Source: Clostridiales bacterium
GTDB taxonomy: Bacteria > Bacillota > Clostridia > Saccharofermentanales > Saccharofermentanaceae
Assembly (NCBI GenBank): GCA_017551625.1
Contig: JAFZLF010000027.1
Span: 1-64,000, forward strand
Reading direction: 5' to 3'
Length of the DNA stretch: 64,000 bases
The stretch's first letter is position 1; each line of letters starts with the position of its first letter. This document shows positions 9,047-16,838 of this stretch, one piece after another. The translations under genes were made by a program, and so were the position numbers. The notes under the pieces are model-generated. The model had not been told where the DNA came from, did no database searches, and saw nothing but the letters and a program-made list of their open reading frames with translations.

Positions 9047-10822
9047 ATGCCAACAACAACCATCATTATTATTGCTGCAATCATCGGTGCTGTGATTTTT
9101 ATCTTTATCGCGCTGTTTGCCATGATCAAGACAGCTAACGGTAACGAAGCGCTGGTGGTATCGGGTGTAGGTGCGACCGACAGAAACGGTAATCCTACGA
9201 TCAAGCGTGCGGGCGGCCGAGTCGTGATTCCTTTCATTCAGAAAGCAAAATACTTCGATCTTTGTGTCCGCACCGCGAAAGTGACCGGAGACGTGACCAA
9301 GACGCAGACCGGTGTGCCGATCCAGATCGACTGGGCTGTAGCTTACAGCCCGGATATTTCTTCTCCGGAGAGCCTGCAGAGAGCGGTCTGCAATTTTCTC
9401 GATAAGAACGATGAGGATCTGAGAAGAGTCATTCTCGACGTCGTATCCGGTGGTGTCCGCGCCGTCATCGCGAAGATGACTCCGGAAGAGGTCATGAACG
9501 GCAAAGAGCAGCTCGACGATCAGGTGAAGGCTTCGATCGCCAGCCAGATGAAGGATCTCGGGTTTAACGCGATCCTGAGCATCCATGAAGTCGAGGATGT
9601 TCCGAGCGGCACATATTACCAGGATCTGGCCGCAAAGGATCGTGAAATCGTAAGAAGAGATGCGGCGAACATCTCCGCGGAAGCCGAGCAGTCGGTGCGT
9701 GAAAAGAGAGCAACGACAGATCTCGCGGCCCAGCAGGCTGAGCTCGATGCCCAGGTGGCCATCGCAGAGCGTCAGCGCGACACAGACGTAAAGAAGGCGC
9801 AGTTCATGGCGGAGACCGCCCGCGAGCAGGCCAAGTCTTCGATGGCGGGCCAGCTCGAGCAGGAAGCGATCAATCAGCAGCTCGAGGAGAAGAGAGGCGC
9901 TGTTGCCGTCATGAAGGCCGAGCAGGCGAACCGTGCGGCTCTGAAGCAGCAGGAAGTCGAGGTCACCCGTGCGGAGACCACAAAGCGTACGACAGTCATC
10001 GAGGCGCAGGCCGAGGCCGAGAGGAAGAAGGCTGAGGCGGCCGGTGAGGCGGAGGCCCACAGAGTTTTTGCCGCCGGTGAGGCCGAAGCGAAGAAACTCT
10101 TTGCAGCAGGTGAAGCCGAGGCAGCTGCGGTCAGAAAGACCCGTGAAGCAGAAGCCCAGGCCGAGGCCAGAAAGACTGAGGCAGAGGGTGCCGCGACAGC
10201 GCGTAAGACAGAAGCCGAGGGCGCGGCCACCGCAAAGAAAACGGAGGCGTCCGCCGAGGCAGAAGCCACAAAGGTAAAGGCAGACGCAGAAGCCATCGCG
10301 ATCAAGGCGAAGGGTGAAGCGGAAGCTGCAGCCACCGCGGCCAAGGGTAAGGCCGAAGCGGAGGCCATCGAGGCCAAGGGTAAGGCGGAAGCCGAAGCCG
10401 CACGTGCTCTGTCTGATGCACAGGCGGCAAACGAGAAGATCAACTTCGAGCTGCAGAAGATCGAGATCGAGCAGAATACCAAAGTCCAGATCGCAACGAA
10501 TGTGGCGACTGTTATGGCGGAGGTCGGTAAGAACGCGAAGTTCTATGACTTCGGCGGTGGCGCCAAGAAGGAAGGCGGCGGAGATCTGCTGACCGGAGTA
10601 CTGGGCCGTATCCCGCAGCTCTTCGCGCAGGCGAATCTCGAAAACGAGGCCATGAACGGAGAGGAACTTCCCGAGACGGTGAGAAAGCTGGTCGCAGCGA
10701 TCGCCGATCCGATCAAGGGCAGAGCTGCACTCGATCAGGCTGTCGCGGACGGAACCGCGAAGGTCGTTGAGGAGGGTGCGATCGAGGAAGCCGTCGATGC
10801 AGAGGGCGCGCTCGCTGACTAA
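9047..10822 (+). CDS. floT: Flotillin-like SPFH-domain membrane scaffold protein
   Basis: An N-terminal membrane segment (about residues 5-27) precedes an SPFH/band-7 domain (NEALVVSGVG, GRVVIPFIQKAKYFDL, QTGVPIQIDWAVAYSPD), then a long Ala/Glu-rich coiled coil (about residues 205-475) and a short C-terminal domain. Flotillins organise membrane microdomains and oligomerise through such coils. At 591 residues this one is longer than typical ~500-residue bacterial flotillins; the extra length lies in the coil, where 8- to 11-residue units such as KTEAEGAATAR and AKGKAEAEAIE repeat. GGGAGG nine bases upstream sets the start. The common NfeD-like partner gene is not adjacent. A terminator follows. 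Confidence 0.92.
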   Translation: MPTTTIIIIAAIIGAVIFIFIALFAMIKTANGNEALVVSGVGATDRNGNPTIKRAGGRVVIPFIQKAKYFDLCVRTAKVTGDVTKTQTGVPIQIDWAVAYSPDISSPESLQRAVCNFLDKNDEDLRRVILDVVSGGVRAVIAKMTPEEVMNGKEQLDDQVKASIASQMKDLGFNAILSIHEVEDVPSGTYYQDLAAKDREIVRRDAANISAEAEQSVREKRATTDLAAQQAELDAQVAIAERQRDTDVKKAQFMAETAREQAKSSMAGQLEQEAINQQLEEKRGAVAVMKAEQANRAALKQQEVEVTRAETTKRTTVIEAQAEAERKKAEAAGEAEAHRVFAAGEAEAKKLFAAGEAEAAAVRKTREAEAQAEARKTEAEGAATARKTEAEGAATAKKTEASAEAEATKVKADAEAIAIKAKGEAEAAATAAKGKAEAEAIEAKGKAEAEAARALSDAQAANEKINFELQKIEIEQNTKVQIATNVATVMAEVGKNAKFYDFGGGAKKEGGGDLLTGVLGRIPQLFAQANLENEAMNGEELPETVRKLVAAIADPIKGRAALDQAVADGTAKVVEEGAIEEAVDAEGALAD

Positions 10823-10935
10823 TCGAGAACGAAGCTCCTAGTCGCGACAGGAAGAAAGAATCGTGAAGGACAGTTCCTTTCGAGAGGAACAATGAAGAGC
10901 CGGTCAGATAAACCGGATTACATAGGCAACCAAAC

Positions 10936-10970
10936 GGGGCGGCCTTGCGCAAGCGGGACCGCCCTTTCTT
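10936..10970 (+). terminator. Terminator of the flotillin gene
   Basis: GGGGCGG at 10936 pairs with CCGCCCT ending at 10965, with an inner CTTGC/GCAAG palindrome, then TTTCTT. Confidence 0.75.
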
Positions 10971-11237
10971 ATATTGGACTAAAATGGAGGAAATTGCCAA
11001 TTTGGTACCACAGGGTGGGGGGTATATGTGGCAAGAATGGCTCGAAAAAGGGCGGAAAGTGGATGGAAATAACATGGAAAAAGCACTTCGTGCATGAAAA
11101 TGGAGGAATCCAATCGGGAAACGAGAGTTGGAGGACAAAAAAGTGGACTAAAACGCAGCAACCCGTCAGTTTAGTACCACTGTTTTGATGCATATACCCC
11201 CTGGGGGTATACGAAGTGCCGCTTCTCGAAGATGGCC
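10971..11237. repeat. Non-coding stretch with imperfect direct repeats and a 19-base palindrome
   Basis: The 267 bases between convergent flotillin and asparaginase genes contain no believable ORF. GGACTAAAATGGAGGAAATTG...TTGGTACCAC near 10976-11012 resembles GGACTAAAACGCAGCAACCCG...TTAGTACCAC near 11145-11180, and AAAATGGAGGAA recurs near 11097. At 11193-11211 a perfect palindrome, TATACCCCC-T-GGGGGTATA, lies just before the asparaginase stop. No T run follows it, so it is not a standard terminator. Confidence 0.45.
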
Positions 11238-12233
11238 TTACTTCTTGATGAGCTTTCCGAGCCAGGTCGAGAGCATCAGGTACGCCCACGCAGCCTCGAG
11301 CGGCATGTCGTAGAGCGGCTTGATCTTCGCGTCGAGGATCGCCTTGGTGGAGGCGGAAGGTACGAGCGCACTGTCGATCGGAGCGACGAAGACCTGTTTG
11401 TCGTAGCGGGCACAGGCATTTTTCAGGTAAAGGATCGAGAACGGGTTGTCCTCGGAAAGGGTGTTGACCGTGCCATCGTGATGCAGGCGCTGCAGAACGT
11501 ACTTATAGTCGGAGCGCGCGATGCTGAAGTTGTCGTAGTTGAGGCATACCGGTGCATCGATCGTGAGGATCGTGTCTTCCTTCGGAAGGGTCATGAGCTT
11601 ACTCAAGGCACGGAGATTCTTCATGGCATTCGGGCACTCGGCCGGAGCCGGTATTCCCTCATTCGGGATGAACTTCTTGCCGGAGATCTTACCGGCGACG
11701 CGGTTCTTGTAGCTTGCATAGTCATCGGTCTTTCTGTTCGGGCTCATGAGGTAGGAAGCGTAGTGTACGTAGATCTTGCCGTCTGCGGCCTTGCCGACTA
11801 CGTAGACGCCCTTGCTCATCTCCATCGCGAGCGCATAGGCGGCTTTCAAGTTAATGACGGCATCGGTGTCGGGCTCGGTCGGGGCGATCTTACTTCCGAA
11901 GAATACGAACGGGATGTCATAGCCGGACAAGAGGAGCTCGGCGAGCTGGGCGGTGTAGGCCATGGTGTTGGTGCCGTGTGCGACGAGCACGCAGCCGTAA
12001 TCGCCCTTATCGACTTCTTTCTTGATCGCGTCGAAAAGCACTTTATACATCGGGGGTGTGAAGTTCTCGGAGTTGACATCGACAGGTTCGATGATCGTGA
12101 AATCCTTGCCGAACTTACCGGCTGCATCGAGCACAGCGAACGGCGCCGTGCCGAGTTCCAGTGCTTTTCGCGAGAGACGGGTGGAAATGCTGCCGCCTGT
12201 AAAAACCATCAAGACCTTCTTCAAATCTGCCAT
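11238..12233 (-). CDS. L-asparaginase-family protein with altered active site
   Basis: The fold is that of the classical asparaginase/GatD family: FTGGSIST at the N-terminus with Thr12, VLVAHGTNTMAYTA with Thr88, then FVFFGSKIAPTEPDTDAVINL. The family motif HGTDTM reads HGTNTM here, so the substrate-binding Asp is Asn89. By eye, the region that normally carries the catalytic Lys (TK-T/V-N) reads LMSPNRKTDD, with Ser in place of Lys. Both nucleophilic threonines remain. The protein may have changed substrate or be non-catalytic. AGGAGGT upstream supports the start. It is divergent from exoA. Confidence 0.82.
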   Translation of the reverse strand: MADLKKVLMVFTGGSISTRLSRKALELGTAPFAVLDAAGKFGKDFTIIEPVDVNSENFTPPMYKVLFDAIKKEVDKGDYGCVLVAHGTNTMAYTAQLAELLLSGYDIPFVFFGSKIAPTEPDTDAVINLKAAYALAMEMSKGVYVVGKAADGKIYVHYASYLMSPNRKTDDYASYKNRVAGKISGKKFIPNEGIPAPAECPNAMKNLRALSKLMTLPKEDTILTIDAPVCLNYDNFSIARSDYKYVLQRLHHDGTVNTLSEDNPFSILYLKNACARYDKQVFVAPIDSALVPSASTKAILDAKIKPLYDMPLEAAWAYLMLSTWLGKLIKK

Positions 12234-12340
12234 GTGTCGTACCTCCTATTGCTATAGCTGCGGATGACCGCGCCGGGAATCAAAGACAAAAAGCCAATTA
12301 TCTTATAAATTCATTATAGCGCAATATATTTTTATTTGTT

Positions 12341-12349
12341 TGTTATAAT
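12341..12349 (+). promoter_or_regulatory. Extended -10 promoter of exoA
   Basis: TGT-TATAAT (TG at 12341-12342, TATAAT at 12344-12349) forms an extended -10 element about 40 bases before the exoA start. No good -35 is present, as is usual with extended -10 promoters. Confidence 0.55.
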
Positions 12350-12388
12350 ACACAAGAAAGATAAATGAAATAGCGAGGAAATGTTAAC

Positions 12389-13153
12389 ATGCGGTTAATT
12401 AGCTGGAACGTGAACGGGATTCGTGCGGTAGCGAAGAAGGGCTTCCTGGAGACGGTCGGGGAGATGGCTCCGGATGTGCTCTGCATCCAGGAGACGAAGG
12501 CCTCCGTGGACCAGCTCGATGACTCGCTTCTGAATATCCCCGGGTACAAGAGTTATTTCTCCTCGGCGGAGAGAAAGGGCTATTCCGGCACGGCGGTGTA
12601 CTCGAAGATCGAGCCGGTGTCGGTATCGTACGGTCTCGGGACGGATGAATTTGACCATGAGGGCAGAACGATCGAACTGGATTTCGGGGACTTTATCCTC
12701 TACAACATCTACTTCCCGAACGGCGGGCAGGGTCCGGAGAGAGTGGACTTTAAGCTCCGTTTCTACGACTGCTTCCTCGAGAAGGTGAAAAAGCAGATGG
12801 CTGAGGGACGTATGGTGCTGGTGTGCGGCGACGTGAATACGGCGCATCGGGAGATCGATCTTTCGAATCCGAAGGCCAACAGCAAGATCTCGGGATTCCT
12901 GCCGGAGGAGCGTGTGTATATGGACCACTTCGCGGAGGCGGGCCTGGTGGATACGTTCCGCATGTTCTACCCGGATGCGACGGAAAAGTACACGTGGTGG
13001 TCCTATAAGACCTTCGCCCGTGACAGGAACGTCGGCTGGCGTATCGACTATTTCTTCGTGGATGAGGCGCATAAGGACCGCATCGCCGAGTCGGAGATGC
13101 TCTCGGATGTGATGGGATCGGATCACTGCCCGATCTATATCGACCTCAAGTGA
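12389..13153 (+). CDS. exoA: Exodeoxyribonuclease III
   Basis: An AP endonuclease / 3'-5' exonuclease of base-excision repair. All catalytic motifs of the EEP fold are present: SWNVNGIR with Asn7, CIQETKAS with Glu35, GDVNTAH with Asp148 and Asn150, GWRIDYFFVD, and the terminal SDHCPI with Asp245/His246. The 254-residue length is normal for ExoA/Xth. The start ATG follows CGAGGAAATGTTAAC and an extended -10 promoter. It stands alone between the divergent asparaginase and the downstream lipoprotein. Confidence 0.96.
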   Translation: MRLISWNVNGIRAVAKKGFLETVGEMAPDVLCIQETKASVDQLDDSLLNIPGYKSYFSSAERKGYSGTAVYSKIEPVSVSYGLGTDEFDHEGRTIELDFGDFILYNIYFPNGGQGPERVDFKLRFYDCFLEKVKKQMAEGRMVLVCGDVNTAHREIDLSNPKANSKISGFLPEERVYMDHFAEAGLVDTFRMFYPDATEKYTWWSYKTFARDRNVGWRIDYFFVDEAHKDRIAESEMLSDVMGSDHCPIYIDLK

Positions 13154-13253
13154 GAAAAGTGTGGCAGAGATAGGAATCCACGAGCGATGACTGCCCGGAT
13201 ACGATGATTCTGCTGTAGTATGGGCCTCCGTGACGAAAATTTTAGTGTATTCG

Positions 13254-13273
13254 CCACAGGTCTGTGGTATAAT
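13254..13273 (+). promoter_or_regulatory. Promoter of the parvulin-like lipoprotein with adjoining inverted repeat
   Basis: TG-G-TATAAT gives an extended -10 (TATAAT at 13268-13273). An inverted repeat CCACA-GGTC-TGTGG occupies 13254-13267 and touches the -10, a position suited to a repressor or to local structure. Confidence 0.45.
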
Positions 13274-13356
13274 GCCCCTGTTATGACGAGAAATAGTGGT
13301 ACAAGTGCTTCTGCCAAGGGAGAAGCACTGTGTGTGAGAATACATCAGGAAGGAAA

Positions 13357-14487
13357 ATGAAAATGAAGAAAATGAGAATTGCCGCAGTACTGACGGCCCT
13401 TCTGCTTATGACGAGTGTATGTATGACCGGGTGTAAATCGGATGAAACATCCGGGAACGGTTCGGATTCTTCGAGCAGCTCTGACTCGGGGCTGAGCCTG
13501 TCGATCGATACGAATATCACCACGACTTCGCCGTATGTCCAGATGTCCTTTGAGGATAACTACGATGCGGCCGCGATCGCGGAGATGAATAAGATCGTCT
13601 CGATCCACGGGATGCAGTTTACCGCTCTTGACTATAACTTTTACTTTGCCAACGAGTACTCGCAGCTGCTGGGTATGAGTATGCAGGGTGGTTCGTACGG
13701 GATCCCGATGACAGAGTCCGGATTTATTGATATGAATGGACAACTTACGGAAAGATATACCGTGAAGCAGTACCTCAACGAGATCATCATCTCGGACTTC
13801 CAGGGTGAAGTATATCTGCTGGAGTATGCTCAATCGAAGAATCTGCAGCTGGATGAAACTGTTCTCAGCAGTATCGATGAGCAGTTTAAGGAGACTGAGG
13901 AGACAGCCAAGAAGTATGGTATGACGCTCGATGAGTATCTGCAGTCTTACTATGGACCGGAGGCTACAGAAGAAGGCCTTCGCGCCATCATGCAGCGCTA
14001 CGAGCTGGTCAATCTGGGCATGAAGAACTATGTTCAGGAGTACCAGTTCAAGGAAGGCGAGGACATGCTCCCGATCGTGTATCACGTACTCTATCCGACG
14101 ATCGACCTGAATACGACTCTCGAGCTTACCGAAGAAGCACAGGCGGAAGCCAAGAAGAAGGCGGAAGACATGCAGGCTTCGATCACTTCTCTGGAGGATA
14201 TGAAGACGAAGGGTGAAGCGGCGGTACAGGCCGGTGAAGCGGCCGAGGCGAACCAGTACACGGTCATGCTGGGACAGATGGTACAGGAGTTCGAAGACTG
14301 GTGTTTCGCGAAGCATGAAGTGGGCGATACAGGTGTCGTGAAGACGATGTACGGATACCACGTGATGTACTATGTAGGTCAGGAACCTGCAGGCGATTCA
14401 CAGAAACAGCAGATCGCATACAAACAGCTGCAGGCCGAGATGGAAGAGGCCGTGAAGAGCGGGAATTACGATCCGGTGTACTCCTAA
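13357..14487 (+). CDS. Parvulin-like foldase lipoprotein (PrsA/SurA type)
   Basis: A lipoprotein signal ends at CMTGC near residue 26, followed by a Ser/Asp-rich linker. A helical N-domain with SurA/PrsA-like composition (TVKQYLNEIIISDFQGEVYLLEYAQSK region) precedes a C-terminal segment with parvulin features: YHVLYP, then WCFAKHEVGDTGVVKTMYGYHVMYYV, matching the usual end of the PPIase domain. The centre of the domain (LGWF-type motif) is not recognisable, so catalysis is uncertain. It would help fold exported proteins at the outer face of the membrane. ATG 13357 follows AGGAAGG; an upstream in-frame start at 13330 lacks one. A nested hairpin ends the gene. Confidence 0.8.
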   Translation: MKMKKMRIAAVLTALLLMTSVCMTGCKSDETSGNGSDSSSSSDSGLSLSIDTNITTTSPYVQMSFEDNYDAAAIAEMNKIVSIHGMQFTALDYNFYFANEYSQLLGMSMQGGSYGIPMTESGFIDMNGQLTERYTVKQYLNEIIISDFQGEVYLLEYAQSKNLQLDETVLSSIDEQFKETEETAKKYGMTLDEYLQSYYGPEATEEGLRAIMQRYELVNLGMKNYVQEYQFKEGEDMLPIVYHVLYPTIDLNTTLELTEEAQAEAKKKAEDMQASITSLEDMKTKGEAAVQAGEAAEANQYTVMLGQMVQEFEDWCFAKHEVGDTGVVKTMYGYHVMYYVGQEPAGDSQKQQIAYKQLQAEMEEAVKSGNYDPVYS

Positions 14488-14504
14488 AGATTTCGTAGAC
14501 TAGT

Positions 14505-14579
14505 AAAAAAGTAATCTCTCTTGTGACTCAGACAGTTTGCTAACGCAAAACTCGTCACCAGAGAGATTTCTTTTTCTTT
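14505..14579. terminator. Nested hairpin terminator, copy 1 of a shared-loop family
   Basis: AAAAAAGTAATCTCTC and TGTGAC at 14505-14527 pair with GTCAC and AGAGAGATTTCTTTTT at 14553-14579. The loop contains ACAGTTTGC-TAAC-GCAAAACTCGTC, itself a hairpin. The same loop sequence recurs at 39970-39996. Confidence 0.75.
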
Positions 14580-14613
14580 TCGATTCTTTAGTCTTCCTAT
14601 TCCCGCTTTAAAC

Positions 14614-14642
14614 TTGCTTTTTGCGGAGTTATCCTATATACT
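14614..14642 (+). promoter_or_regulatory. Promoter of the znu operon
   Basis: TTGCTT at 14614-14619 and TATACT at 14637-14642 are separated by 17 bases. The predicted start point (about 14649) lies just before the inverted-repeat operator. Confidence 0.65.
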
Positions 14643-14652
14643 TGCTTTTGCA

Positions 14653-14671
14653 ATTGCGAATCATTCGCAAT
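14653..14671 (+). promoter_or_regulatory. Zur/Fur-type operator (9-1-9 inverted repeat)
   Basis: ATTGCGAAT-C-ATTCGCAAT is a perfect 9-1-9 inverted repeat, the geometry of Fur-family operators. It starts about four bases after the predicted transcription start of znuA. The operon's last gene encodes a Fur-family regulator, so zinc-dependent autoregulation is the natural reading. Confidence 0.75.
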
Positions 14672-14750
14672 TAGATCCTCCGGCAAAAGCGCTTGTCCGT
14701 TGCGGCTGGTGTGGATGCCCGAGGAGATTATCTGAATTCGGAGTATTACT

Positions 14751-15839
14751 GTGGACGGAATTTTCGGGAAAAGGCGGAGTCAGTCGGGAAATGCGGCTAT
14801 ATCTGCTTACGGTCAGTCAGACCGCAAGGAGAAGATCTTTCATCGTACTCACGAGGGTCATCTTGCGCGTCTGGGCGCCGGGCTGATGGTCCTCTGCTTC
14901 CTTCTCGGAGCGATGAGTATGCTTAGCGGATGCCGGCGTGGCTTCGGGAAAGACGCGGTTGGAAAGGTCAAGGTCGTGGCGACGATCTACCCGGTATATG
15001 ACTTCGTGAGGCGGATCGGCGGTGACCGTGTGGCGGTGATCATGATGGTCCCGGCAGGGACGGAGCCACATGCGTGGGAGCCCTCGACCAGAGATATGCT
15101 CATGCTCGAAGAGGCGGATGTGTTCGTGTATAACGGGGCCGGTATGGAGATGTGGGCCGAAGATATCCTCGGTAGCGTGCAGAATAAAGATCTGCTCATC
15201 GTGGAGGCGAGTCAGAATGTGGAGCTTCTACGCATGGAAGAGCTCGAGGAAGACCACGACCATGACGAGCATGATGAGGATCATGACGAAGACGAACACG
15301 GGCATCACCATCATGGAGAATTTGACCCACATGTGTGGCTGTCGCCCCAAAATGCGCAGATCGAGATGGAGACCATCGCCGAGGCGCTGATCCAGGCGGA
15401 TCCGGAACACGCAGATACATATAAGAAAAATCTCGAAGCGGCGAAAAACGAATGCGCCGCGCTGGACAGTGTATTTCGAGAGGAATTGGGTAAATATGAG
15501 GGCGGATGCATCGTCGTGGCGCACGAGGCGTACGGGTACCTCTGCAAGGAGTACGGGATCACGCAGATCGGCATCGAGGGCGTGTCGGCGGACCAGGAAC
15601 CGGACGCGGCGCGGATGAGAGAGATCATCGACATGGTCGGAGAATACGGGATCAAGTGCATCTTCTTCGAGGAACTGGTGGACCCGAAGGTCGCGGAAAC
15701 GATCGCGGCGGAGACGGGATGCCGGACAGCAGCGCTGTCGCCTCTGGACGGGCTGTCACAGGAAGATATCGATCAAGGAAGAGACTATTTCTCGGTCATG
15801 AAAGATAACCTTACGGCCATCGTGGCCTCGTTCGAGTGA
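14751..15839 (+). CDS. znuA: Zinc-binding lipoprotein of a Znu-type ABC importer
   Basis: A cluster A-I solute-binding protein that captures Zn(II). Visible metal ligands are His in TEPHAWEPS, His in DPHVWLSPQN, His in VAHEAYGYL and a C-terminal acidic region (SPLDGLSQED). A His/Asp/Glu-rich loop typical of zinc-specific members lies at about residues 164-187. The signal-anchor (MVLCFLLGAMSMLSGC) is preceded by about 40 unusual residues, because GTG 14751 is the first start after a stop codon in frame; it has CGGAG seven bases upstream. A later start would shorten the signal peptide too much. First gene of znuA-znuC-znuB-zur. Confidence 0.94.
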   Translation: MDGIFGKRRSQSGNAAISAYGQSDRKEKIFHRTHEGHLARLGAGLMVLCFLLGAMSMLSGCRRGFGKDAVGKVKVVATIYPVYDFVRRIGGDRVAVIMMVPAGTEPHAWEPSTRDMLMLEEADVFVYNGAGMEMWAEDILGSVQNKDLLIVEASQNVELLRMEELEEDHDHDEHDEDHDEDEHGHHHHGEFDPHVWLSPQNAQIEMETIAEALIQADPEHADTYKKNLEAAKNECAALDSVFREELGKYEGGCIVVAHEAYGYLCKEYGITQIGIEGVSADQEPDAARMREIIDMVGEYGIKCIFFEELVDPKVAETIAAETGCRTAALSPLDGLSQEDIDQGRDYFSVMKDNLTAIVASFE

Positions 15840-15907
15840 GCGGGGAGCCGTGGGAGATGAGAAAGAGAAATGACGATGGCTGTGAGTAGAAGAAGGGAAG
15901 AACAGGT

Positions 15908-16837
15908 ATGACGAAAGTAATCGAAGTGGAGGATGTGTCGTTCGGATACACGCGAGACATGATCCTGGAGCACGTGGATTTTACCGTCGAGAAAGGCGAC
16001 TTTGCCGTCGTCATCGGCGATAACGGCGTCGGCAAAAGCACTGTGGTCAAGCTTCTGCTGGGCGTGATCGCGCCGACGAGCGGGACGATCCGCATCGGCG
16101 GGAAAGAAGTGACGGGCCTTCGCGGGAGCGGCATCGGATACCTGCCGCAGAACGGAGGCTCGCGCGCAGCGGCATTCCCGGCGACGTGTGAAGAGATCGT
16201 CATGAGCAGTCTCTATAAGAAGATCGGGTTCGGCCGCTTCCCGGGGAAAGCGCAGAAGGAGAAGGTCCGGCAGACTCTCGAGATGGTCGATATGCTCGAT
16301 AAGCGAAAGGCGCTGATCGGCGAACTGAGCGGTGGCCAGCAGCAGCGCGTCATGCTCGCGCGTGTGCTGGCAGCGGATCCGGAGGTCCTGATCCTCGACG
16401 AGCCGACGGTGGGCGTGGATGCGGAGTCGGTGGACCGTTTGCTGCATATCCTTCACCACTTAAACATCGAAAAGAAGGTCACTATTCTCATGGTGACGCA
16501 CGATATTGAGAAGGTCGGCCCGTATGCGAACCGCGTGCTTTGTCTCTCTGAGGGGGCGTGCCGCGAGGAGATGCTGCCACAGGAGGTGCAGGTCGTACAT
16601 GCGCATGCGCACAGTCATCCGCACGGCGAGATGGAGCATATCCACTGCGCGAACTGCGAACACGAAGGAAAGCACGGCCACGACAGCGAGCACTGCGCCG
16701 AGTGTGCGCACTGCTCGGAGATCCCGGGACACAAGCACGTGCATCACCATGATCATGAACATGGCCACGATCACGAACACGGCGACGAGCATAAGCATGA
16801 ACACCACCATGACGAAGACGGAAAGGGGGCGATCTGA
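15908..16837 (+). CDS. znuC: Zinc ABC transporter ATPase with His/Cys-rich tail
   Basis: The nucleotide-binding subunit that drives zinc import. Walker A GDNGVGKST (about residue 38), Q-loop LPQNGG, signature LSGGQQQR, Walker B VLILDEPT and switch His in VTHD are all intact. The last ~80 residues form an extension with more than 20 histidines and several CxxC-like cysteines (HCANCEHE, HCAECAHC, then HHHDHEHGHDHEH). ZnuC ATPases normally end near residue 230-250, so this tail is an addition; it could buffer or sense zinc at the cytosolic face. znuB begins one base after the stop. Confidence 0.94.
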   Translation: MTKVIEVEDVSFGYTRDMILEHVDFTVEKGDFAVVIGDNGVGKSTVVKLLLGVIAPTSGTIRIGGKEVTGLRGSGIGYLPQNGGSRAAAFPATCEEIVMSSLYKKIGFGRFPGKAQKEKVRQTLEMVDMLDKRKALIGELSGGQQQRVMLARVLAADPEVLILDEPTVGVDAESVDRLLHILHHLNIEKKVTILMVTHDIEKVGPYANRVLCLSEGACREEMLPQEVQVVHAHAHSHPHGEMEHIHCANCEHEGKHGHDSEHCAECAHCSEIPGHKHVHHHDHEHGHDHEHGDEHKHEHHHDEDGKGAI

Positions 16838-16838
16838 A

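Noticed and set aside
9874..10482. Large Ala/Ser-rich ORF on the minus strand inside the flotillin gene.
   Set aside because: It is the antisense shadow of the Ala/Glu/Lys repeat coil and has no ribosome binding site.
13154..13345. Minus-strand ORF overlapping exoA and its downstream gap.
   Set aside because: No ribosome binding site; shadow of exoA.
16506..16838. Long open frame extending znuB 111 codons upstream.
   Set aside because: It overlaps znuC in another frame, is Arg/His-rich by reflection of the znuC His tail, and lacks membrane character. The ATG at 16839 fits the family.
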